A stretch of 60,827 nucleotides of DNA from an uncultured bacterium (GTDB lineage: Bacteria; Bacteroidota; Ignavibacteria; UBA10030; BY39): assembly GCA_937967455.1 (NCBI GenBank), contig CALCJK010000019.1:1-60827 (forward strand), given 5' to 3'. The notes under the pieces were generated by a model that saw only the letters and a list, made by a program, of their open reading frames with translations, was not told the origin of the DNA and ran no database searches. Position numbers and translations under genes: made by a program. Shown here piece after piece: positions 54,892 to 60,827 of the stretch; the first letter of the stretch is position 1; each line of letters starts with the position of its first letter.

Positions 54892-55791
54892 ATGATAGTT
54901 TTAATTATAATAATTGTTTTACTATTTCTTTTTTTACTTTCGGTTACAGTGTTATTGCTGTTTGCAGGTCCAATAATGCTTCTTCAACCCAGAAGACGTA
55001 ATGAAGATTTCTACCTCAAACTAAATCACCCTGTAAAACCAGAAGACATCAAAGCTGATTATGAATTATTTAATCTAAATATTGAAGAAAATTTAAACCT
55101 TAAAGGCTGGATAATTAATTCTGAAAAAAATCCCACAGGTACTATTGTATATTTACATGGAGTTGGTGATTGTAAAATTGCAGGTTTACCGTTTGCAAAA
55201 TATTTGAGTTTGAATGGATATCGAGTTGTACTTTATGATTCCAGGCGTCATGGTGAGAGTGATGGCAAATTTTGTACTTATGGATTTTATGAGAAGCACG
55301 ACCTTGTAAAGGTAATAAATTTCTTGCAGGATAAGTATAAAATTACAGAAGTAGGTGTGTTCGGGACATCAATGGGCGCTGCTGTGGCGCTACAAACTGC
55401 AGCAATAGAAAAAAGAATTAAAGCTGTAATTTCAGAAAACTCTTTTTCTACACTCAGAAAAATTTTTGATGATTACCAAAAAAGAATTATTAAAATACCA
55501 TTTCACTATTTAAGGAATCTGGTTATTACTCATTCTGAATTTATTGCACATTTTAAAGCTCGCGAAGTATCACCACTTGAAGCGGTAAAGAAAATTACAG
55601 CTCCAATTTTGTTCGTAGTTTCAAAAATGGATAAACACATCAATTATAAATATACATTACAACTTTACGAAGCCGCTACGGGAAAAAAAGAATTATATAT
55701 TATAGAAAATGCATCTCATATCGATGCATGGGATGTTGGTGGGGAAGATTATCATAAAAAAGTATTTGAATTCTTCAGGGAGAATTTATGA
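54892..55791 (+). CDS. Membrane-anchored alpha/beta hydrolase
   Basis: The 299-residue protein has one N-terminal membrane helix (residues 2-28) and an alpha/beta hydrolase domain: oxyanion-side VYLHGVGDCK near residue 86, nucleophile Ser in GVFGTSMGAAVAL near residue 163, Asp in VVSKMDKHINY near residue 245 and His in ENASHIDAWD near residue 275. It resembles BAAT/FrsA-like or serine aminopeptidase-like hydrolases; the substrate is unknown. It starts divergently from the TPR membrane gene and its stop overlaps the M28 peptidase gene by 4 bases. Confidence 0.85.
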   Translation: MIVLIIIIVLLFLFLLSVTVLLLFAGPIMLLQPRRRNEDFYLKLNHPVKPEDIKADYELFNLNIEENLNLKGWIINSEKNPTGTIVYLHGVGDCKIAGLPFAKYLSLNGYRVVLYDSRRHGESDGKFCTYGFYEKHDLVKVINFLQDKYKITEVGVFGTSMGAAVALQTAAIEKRIKAVISENSFSTLRKIFDDYQKRIIKIPFHYLRNLVITHSEFIAHFKAREVSPLEAVKKITAPILFVVSKMDKHINYKYTLQLYEAATGKKELYIIENASHIDAWDVGGEDYHKKVFEFFRENL

Positions 55792-58283
55792 AAGCAAAAT
55801 TAATATTTATCCTGTTTGCGTTGATTTCATCGCAGGTTTTTTCACAGACAGATTTTTCACAGCAAAGCGCTGAAAAGTTTTTAAAATTTTTAGCCTCTGA
55901 TATTGGTCCAAGGACAATGGGCTCACCTGCTGAACGAAAAGCAATGAAATATGCTCTCGATAAATTTAAGTCCTTTGGTTGCGATACGGCATTTATACAG
56001 AAAATAAATAAACATAACAGCATTAACACTTTAAGTGGAAATGTGATTGGTGTGAAAATAGGCGCAACAAACAAAATAATTGTAATTGGTGGTCATCTGG
56101 ATACAGCAAGCCCTGAAGTACCAGGTGCAAACGATAATGCATCCGGTTCAGCTGTAGTTCTTGAATTAGCAAGAATACTCTCAAAAAGAAATAATCAATC
56201 TACACTTGTTTTTATCCTCTTTGGTGGTGAAGAACAGGGACTGGTTGGATCAGAAGCTTTTATAGATTATATGGAATTCGAAGGCTTCAGTATATCTCGA
56301 AATAAAAATAATAGGTCCATTCTAAATCTTGATAGTATTATGCTTATGTTTAATATAGATATGGCAAATGGACTTGGAGATATTGAAATAGACCCTCACG
56401 GCAAAAAATTTAATGCACCTAAATGGCTTGTTAAGTCAGCAATCCAAGAATTCTATAAACTCGGCTATAAAAATCTTATCTATGCTGTATATGCTCAAAC
56501 AATTAACAACTCAGTCCGTAGAAGTGCCAGCTCAGACCACGAGACCTTTATCAATAATGGAATACCAGCCCTCGATTTTACTACCGATATTAATACTCCA
56601 ATTCATACACCTCAGGATAATCTCGAGAATTTTGATCCACGCGGATTGAAAAGATCAGGAGATCTGATATTAAAACTTGTTGAAAAATTTGATGCAGGAA
56701 CTCCTTCCAGAAATGTAGAAGAATACTGGATGTATTTGCTCGGAAAATTTCCAGTTTTTTTACCAATTTGGACACTGAAAGTGTTTATATCATTTGCTTT
56801 TGTGTTTGCCATTTACGCTATTTTGCTGAAAAGACAAAAACGACTTGTGGTTTTAAATGCTCCAGTAATCGAAAATCCTGATGAAGCCCAACCAAAACCT
56901 AAAGGAAAATTTACTGGTGTAAAAGTTCTCGTACTTTCAATCATACCTCCACTGCTTGGTATGTTTTCATTCTATATTATTGGCTGGTTAAAAAATCTAA
57001 ATCACCCCTGGTATGCAGATCCCTTTCCGTATCTTATAAATGCTTTCCTATATCTGATTATCGGTTTCTGGTTTGTAGTTCATATTGCAAAATTTTTTTC
57101 TCTCACTAAATGTCCATATTCTTTCTTCTTGAAATCAGCTCTGATATTAATTATTTTCCTTGCTGTTACAGTATATCTGGATACTAAATTGGCTATATAT
57201 CCAGCAGCATCGCTAATACTTGTATCTATGGCTTCTATTTTTAAAAATAACTATATAAAAATTTCACTTTTTGTTCTATCACCATTGCCTGTTTTAAAGT
57301 TGATCTTTAATGAATGGTTCTATTTTACCTTGAGAATGTATGTGCTTCACAGTGTCGAAATACCTGGACGTCATACTCAACTTTTTGTGCATGCAGTTGT
57401 GGTCGGATTCTTTACAATTACTCTTTTGCCGTTTATCTTGGCTTTCGGTTCAATATACAGGGAGTCTTCAACTACACAAAATATAATTAAATGGTTTAAA
57501 TCTGCTAAAGTTTTTACAACCTGCATTGCCTTGATTTTTTTAATTAATTTTTATCTTTATTTACAACCTTCTTACACACAGCTATGGAAAAAAACTGTAC
57601 TCGTAAAACAAACATTTGATCTCAAACAAAAAAAATTTGTTACAACTCTTAGAAGTCCAGAATATCTAAACAACATTAAAATTACTTATCAAAATCGAGA
57701 CACAATTATAAATGCATTGGAAAAAGAGATTACTCTGATTAAAATGGACTCTTTACCAATCAATCTAAAAAAATACAATTTCGAAATAAAGGGAACATAT
57801 ATTAATTCGATTATTGATGAGGAGCAAGAGAACAATTATAAAATAGTAGAAAAAAATATTATTAAGAAAGTTAGTTATACAGATAGCATTGAAAATAATG
57901 ATTCAGTATTAGTTTTTTTAAATCTGAATCTTAATACTGCACACGCACCTTATAAATTTGATATAAATTTAAAAGGTTACGACTATATATTCCAGAATAT
58001 GGAAGTTTATAACACAGGTAATCAAGATGATAACCTTTCAGGTTGGAAAATAGAAAGAGTGGATGAAGATATTTCAAAAGTTAATTTAAATTTTTATTCT
58101 TTTCCTGATGTACCACTTAATATTGTTTTTTTCTTTGGTTTTAAAACTATGGTAAATAATCCTGTAAAATTTGATTTGAAAGTTTTTTATAATACTCCGC
58201 TTTATCCAGTTGATTTAAGTAGAGAAAATACAAACTTCATTTTCAGAAGCGAAATAATCAAAGAAGAGGAGATTAAAAAGTAA
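55788..58283 (+). CDS. M28 family metallopeptidase with C-terminal multi-helix membrane region
   Basis: The 831-residue protein has a signal peptide (residues 1-20) and a zinc peptidase domain with ligands His in IGGHLDTA near residue 102, Asp in GANDNASG near 113, Glu-Glu in FGGEEQGLVGSE near 147, Asp in MFNIDMANG near 189 and His in SSDHETFINNG near 249. About eight membrane helices span residues 325-600, followed by a C-terminal soluble domain of about 230 residues. The peptidase faces the periplasm. It probably trims peptides or aminoacyl groups. Its TAATG stop overlaps the start of cas6, an odd pairing. Confidence 0.87.
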   Translation: MKAKLIFILFALISSQVFSQTDFSQQSAEKFLKFLASDIGPRTMGSPAERKAMKYALDKFKSFGCDTAFIQKINKHNSINTLSGNVIGVKIGATNKIIVIGGHLDTASPEVPGANDNASGSAVVLELARILSKRNNQSTLVFILFGGEEQGLVGSEAFIDYMEFEGFSISRNKNNRSILNLDSIMLMFNIDMANGLGDIEIDPHGKKFNAPKWLVKSAIQEFYKLGYKNLIYAVYAQTINNSVRRSASSDHETFINNGIPALDFTTDINTPIHTPQDNLENFDPRGLKRSGDLILKLVEKFDAGTPSRNVEEYWMYLLGKFPVFLPIWTLKVFISFAFVFAIYAILLKRQKRLVVLNAPVIENPDEAQPKPKGKFTGVKVLVLSIIPPLLGMFSFYIIGWLKNLNHPWYADPFPYLINAFLYLIIGFWFVVHIAKFFSLTKCPYSFFLKSALILIIFLAVTVYLDTKLAIYPAASLILVSMASIFKNNYIKISLFVLSPLPVLKLIFNEWFYFTLRMYVLHSVEIPGRHTQLFVHAVVVGFFTITLLPFILAFGSIYRESSTTQNIIKWFKSAKVFTTCIALIFLINFYLYLQPSYTQLWKKTVLVKQTFDLKQKKFVTTLRSPEYLNNIKITYQNRDTIINALEKEITLIKMDSLPINLKKYNFEIKGTYINSIIDEEQENNYKIVEKNIIKKVSYTDSIENNDSVLVFLNLNLNTAHAPYKFDINLKGYDYIFQNMEVYNTGNQDDNLSGWKIERVDEDISKVNLNFYSFPDVPLNIVFFFGFKTMVNNPVKFDLKVFYNTPLYPVDLSRENTNFIFRSEIIKEEEIKK

Positions 58284-59092
58284 TGAGACTTAAACTGACA
58301 CTTAGAACAATTGATAGGAATCCAGTTATACCTATTAATTATCAGTATCCTGTTGCTTCTGCAATCTATAAGATAATAAAAGATGCTGAACCAGAGTTTT
58401 CAAAATTGCTTCACGAAAAAGGTTATCCTTCCGAACATAACAGAAGATTTAAATTCTTTACATTCTCAAAGTTATTTTTCCGAAATCCAGCCAAAGTAAA
58501 AAACAACACACTTGTTTTAAACAGCAACGAATCAATTTATTTTTTAATATCATCATTTAACGAAGAGGATTTTATAAAAAATTTTATAATTGGTTTATTT
58601 GAGTCGCAGGAATTTAGTATTGGACTTAAAAATGTATGTCATACAAATTTTAAAGTTGTTTATGTAGAAGCTTTGCCAGAGCCCAGGCTTCAAGAAACAC
58701 TAAAGTGCAAAGCTATTTCTCCAATATGTGTTTCATTAAAGGATGATCAATTACAGCCCACATATTTGCGAGCTATGGACCCAAGAATTCCTGAGGCAAT
58801 AAAAAATAACCTGATATGGAAGTATCGCACACTTTTCGATAAAAAAGAATTCCAATGCAACTTTAATTTTAAAATTGATGAAGAATATGTGAATAGGTCG
58901 GGAGGTGAAAGCAAAGTCTCAAAGCTGATCACAATAAAAGAAAACCAGCCCGATGAGACGAAAGTTAGAGGATTTATAGCACCTTTCACAATTTCTGGAG
59001 ATAATGCACTTCTTGAAATAGCCTACCGCTGTGGAATTGGCGAAAAAAACTCAATGGGATTTGGTATGTTTGAAGTGGAAAACTCAAATTAA
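58283..59092 (+). CDS. cas6: CRISPR-associated endoribonuclease Cas6
   Basis: The 269-residue protein has two ferredoxin-like halves and ends with the glycine-rich loop CGIGEKNSMGFGMFE near residue 250, the hallmark of Cas6. A candidate catalytic His lies in YPSEHNRRFKFF near residue 52. Cas6 cuts CRISPR precursor RNA within each repeat to leave an 8-base 5' handle, here probably ATTGAGAC in DNA form. Its start codon overlaps the stop of the M28 peptidase gene (TAATG). A 107-base gap without a terminator separates it from cas1. Confidence 0.92.
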   Translation: MRLKLTLRTIDRNPVIPINYQYPVASAIYKIIKDAEPEFSKLLHEKGYPSEHNRRFKFFTFSKLFFRNPAKVKNNTLVLNSNESIYFLISSFNEEDFIKNFIIGLFESQEFSIGLKNVCHTNFKVVYVEALPEPRLQETLKCKAISPICVSLKDDQLQPTYLRAMDPRIPEAIKNNLIWKYRTLFDKKEFQCNFNFKIDEEYVNRSGGESKVSKLITIKENQPDETKVRGFIAPFTISGDNALLEIAYRCGIGEKNSMGFGMFEVENSN

Positions 59093-59199
59093 TACGCTAT
59101 TTTAAGCAATTTTGCACCTGTGAATTAAATCAAACTTTATTTCCTCAAATAATCTTATTTTTTATCAAATATTTTATAAATAATTTTCAGGAATTATTT

Positions 59200-60282
59200 A
59201 TGAAACAATATTACTATTTCTTTACAAACGGAAAATTAAGGAAAAAAGATCAATCTTTGTTCTTTTTAATTGGTGAACATCAGCCTCCAGAAATTGATGA
59301 AAGCCAATTTCCACTCGATAATTCCTTGATAATTAAATCACAGGAACTACCTGATAAAGAAAGCAACGATAGCAAATTGCATATCCCGATCGAAACTGTT
59401 GAATCAATTTTCTGCTTTTCAGAAATTACTTTTACAAGAGCTGTATTGAGTTTTTTGGGTAAACTAAATGTTCCAGTTTTTATTTATGATTATTATGGTA
59501 ACTATTGTGGAACATACTATCCAAAATGTGAGATGATTTCTGGGGAGCGACTTGTGAATCAGGTAAGGCATCAACTGGATCCTGAACTTAGACTTGAAAT
59601 TGCAAAAGAAATTGTATGCGCATCTATAAAAAATATGGATGCTACTTTATCTTATTACAGTAATAGAGGTTTGGAGCTTGAAGTCGAGTTAGAAGCGATT
59701 AGAAGAATGAATGATGATGCTGAAAGTTCTACAGGAATAAAGAGATTGATGGGTGCCGAAGGCTATGCAAAGCAAAATTATTACAATGCCTGGGGAAAAA
59801 TTCTTGAAGATAAAAATTTTGATGGAAGGAATTCGAATCCACCACTTGATCCAGTGAATGCAGTAATATCTTTTTTGTATTCGTTGCTTTATAATATTTG
59901 TGCTAACGAGTGTTATAGGATAGGACTAAATCCTGCTATCAGTTATGTACATGAGCTTGGCGAGTCGCGTAATTCTCTTGCACTGGATATAGCGGATATT
60001 TTTAAGCCAATTATTTCGGACAGGGTTGCATTTGCACTTTTGAATACTGATCAGTTCAATGAAAAATCTCACACTCGGAGCGAGGGTGAAGCTGTATATT
60101 TGAACGAGGATGGGGTCAAGATAGTTGCAAAAAAGTTTGATGAGAAATTAAGGACTACATTTTATCACAGAGAATTAAAACGGCATATTTCGTACCGGCA
60201 GTTAATACAACACGAGGTACAAAAACTTTTGGCTCATATTAGAGGAGAAAAAAAACTAAAATGTTTTCGAGCCTGGTGGTGA
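59200..60282 (+). CDS. cas1: CRISPR-associated endonuclease Cas1
   Basis: The 360-residue protein has the metal-binding residues Glu187 in KRLMGAEGYAKQNYY, His251 in ISYVHELGESRNS and Asp263/Asp266 in LALDIADIF. It cuts and integrates new spacers with Cas2. The N-terminal beta domain carries an acidic insertion at about residues 26-60 (between FFLIGEHQ and IPIETVESI) that makes the protein longer than the roughly 330 residues common for subtype I-B Cas1. FTRAVLSFLGKLNVPVFIYD is a typical N-terminal segment. It is followed after 4 bases by cas2. Confidence 0.95.
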   Translation: MKQYYYFFTNGKLRKKDQSLFFLIGEHQPPEIDESQFPLDNSLIIKSQELPDKESNDSKLHIPIETVESIFCFSEITFTRAVLSFLGKLNVPVFIYDYYGNYCGTYYPKCEMISGERLVNQVRHQLDPELRLEIAKEIVCASIKNMDATLSYYSNRGLELEVELEAIRRMNDDAESSTGIKRLMGAEGYAKQNYYNAWGKILEDKNFDGRNSNPPLDPVNAVISFLYSLLYNICANECYRIGLNPAISYVHELGESRNSLALDIADIFKPIISDRVAFALLNTDQFNEKSHTRSEGEAVYLNEDGVKIVAKKFDEKLRTTFYHRELKRHISYRQLIQHEVQKLLAHIRGEKKLKCFRAWW

Positions 60283-60286
60283 TTTT

Positions 60287-60553
60287 ATGTATGTTATTGC
60301 AGTTTATGACATAAATGAGAAGCGAGTAAATCGAGTATTAAAATTGATGCGCCGTTATTTACACTGGCAGCAAAGGTCAGTGTTTGAGGGGCATTTAAGT
60401 GAATCAAAAATAGAGGAACTAAAAAGTAGGTGTGAGATGATAATAAAGGATGAGGATACGATAAAGTTTTATATACTTGAAAGTGATAAATATTTAAAGC
60501 GGGAGGTATTGGGAATGGATACGGGGCAGGAGGAGGAGAGGCATTTTATATAA
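60287..60553 (+). CDS. cas2: CRISPR-associated protein Cas2
   Basis: The 88-residue ferredoxin-fold protein begins MYVIAVYDINEKRVNRVLKL, with the early Asp8 of VYDI, and contains LHWQQRSVFEGHLSESKIEE near residues 25-44, a pattern of Cas2 in type I-B and type III loci. It bridges two Cas1 dimers in the spacer-integration complex. It starts 4 bases after cas1 and is followed by the CRISPR leader. No cas4 gene is found next to it. Confidence 0.94.
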   Translation: MYVIAVYDINEKRVNRVLKLMRRYLHWQQRSVFEGHLSESKIEELKSRCEMIIKDEDTIKFYILESDKYLKREVLGMDTGQEEERHFI

Positions 60554-60709
60554 TCTCGTCGAGGTAAAAGAAATGGGAATATTTATAATTTATTGAAAAA
60601 TAAAGGGATAAAGAAAAAAAGGGGGTAAAATTTCAATAGCGGATGATATCGGACGAGGAATTTCTGGTAGAAGTTTGTTTTTTAGTCTAAAAATAGTATA
60701 TTTTAGAGA
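60554..60709 (+). promoter_or_regulatory. CRISPR leader region
   Basis: The 156-base A+T-rich stretch between cas2 and the first repeat should contain the array promoter and the leader sequence that steers Cas1-Cas2 integration. It holds purine-rich runs (60604-60626) and a repeat-like remnant at 60644-60667. No exact promoter motif was found. Confidence 0.6.
60644..60667 (+). repeat. Possible degenerate CRISPR repeat inside the leader
   Basis: TGAtATCGGAC (60644-60654) and GGAATT (60657-60662) match parts of the 30-base repeat if one inserted and four deleted bases are allowed. ATCGGAC lies 68 bases before the same string in the first full repeat; the true repeat spacing is 67. Chance similarity is not excluded. 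Confidence 0.3.
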
Positions 60710-60827
60710 GTTTGAATCGGACCATAGTGGAATTGAGACTTTTAATTTTTCAGTTAATCCAAATAAAAACGAAACAGTTTGAATCGGACCATAGTGGAAT
60801 TGAGACCTATTAGATAAGTCAGCGATA
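60710..60827 (+). CRISPR. CRISPR array, truncated at the right edge
   Basis: Two identical 30-base repeats are visible at 60710-60739 and 60777-60806, beginning GTTTGAATCGGACC and ending GTGGAATTGAGAC. The first spacer (60740-60776) is 37 bases; the second is cut by the window end after 21 bases. The repeat resembles those of type I-B and III systems; its 3' ATTGAGAC fits the usual ATTGAAA(C/G) handle, so the array is read rightwards, away from cas2. The number of spacers is unknown. Confidence 0.95.

Noticed and set aside
60710-60827. Reading the CRISPR array in the reverse direction with its leader on the right.
   Set aside because: The 3' end ATTGAGAC on the plus strand matches the usual ATTGAAA(C/G) handle and cas1-cas2 are on the left, so rightward transcription fits better.

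Overview
The window looks like a chromosomal segment of a free-living bacterium of the Bacteroidota/Chlorobiota group, most likely Ignavibacteria-like. Cues: A+T-rich DNA; a C-terminal type IX secretion sorting domain with the QNYPNPFN signature on a secreted esterase; an isolated atpD-atpC pair; FN3 lipoproteins; and promoter candidates resembling the Bacteroidota TTG-N20-TAnnTTTG type. No plasmid, phage or insertion sequence was recognised. The lineage is inferred from these features, not from a search.

Layout. (1) 2-1456: 3' end of a type III restriction helicase-nuclease. (2) 1560-9143: a five-gene operon resembling the E. coli ygfK-ssnA-ygeX-ygeY-ygeW set, closed by a strong terminator, followed by mocA-xdhC (9249-10930), which mature the molybdenum cofactor of xanthine-dehydrogenase-type enzymes. 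Together they look like an anaerobic purine/urate breakdown module, but its first gene has a dihydropyrimidine-dehydrogenase domain order and its PLP enzyme is not a typical YgeX. (3) 16854-10927, minus strand: secreted esterase, methylglyoxal synthase, gamma-glutamyltranspeptidase, a GlcD-type lactate/glycolate dehydrogenase and an EamA transporter in one tight run. (4) 16925-19933: promoter, tRNA-Val(CAC), PyrR-binding loop, terminator and pyrR-pyrB-pyrC, a readable attenuation-controlled pyrimidine operon with a tRNA in its leader.

(5) 20078-30652: FN3 lipoprotein, DUF4783 protein, a very large NtrY-like histidine kinase and a PgeF-type purine-nucleoside enzyme on plus; an RpiB-like protein with altered catalytic loop, mannose-1-phosphate guanylyltransferase, alanine racemase and atpD-atpC on minus. 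(6) 30979-36054: flavin reductase, DUF6485 Cys-rich protein, AMMECR1 and MEMO1 homologues (parts A and B of the AmmeMemoRadiSam system), DUF2520 protein, nucleotidyltransferase, crotonase. (7) 36069-43040: glycyl-tRNA synthetase, a second FN3 lipoprotein pair, TPR protein, ZIP transporter, MarC protein and an SDR lacking the usual YxxxK.

(8) 43061-54804: a surface-polysaccharide locus with an ABC-2 exporter, a Wzi-like outer-membrane protein, a lipoprotein, five glycosyltransferase proteins (one with three catalytic-type domains) and a membrane-TPR protein. (9) 54892-60827: alpha/beta hydrolase and M28 peptidase leading directly into cas6, then cas1, cas2, a leader and the first two repeats of a CRISPR array that runs off the right edge. 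No interference genes and no cas4 lie in the window.

The best leads for new biology are the remodelled purine operon, the tRNA/PyrR leader, the AMMECR1-MEMO1-DUF6485 group without its radical SAM partner, and the cas6-cas1-cas2 set translationally coupled to a membrane peptidase, with a decayed repeat-like sequence one unit upstream of the first CRISPR repeat.
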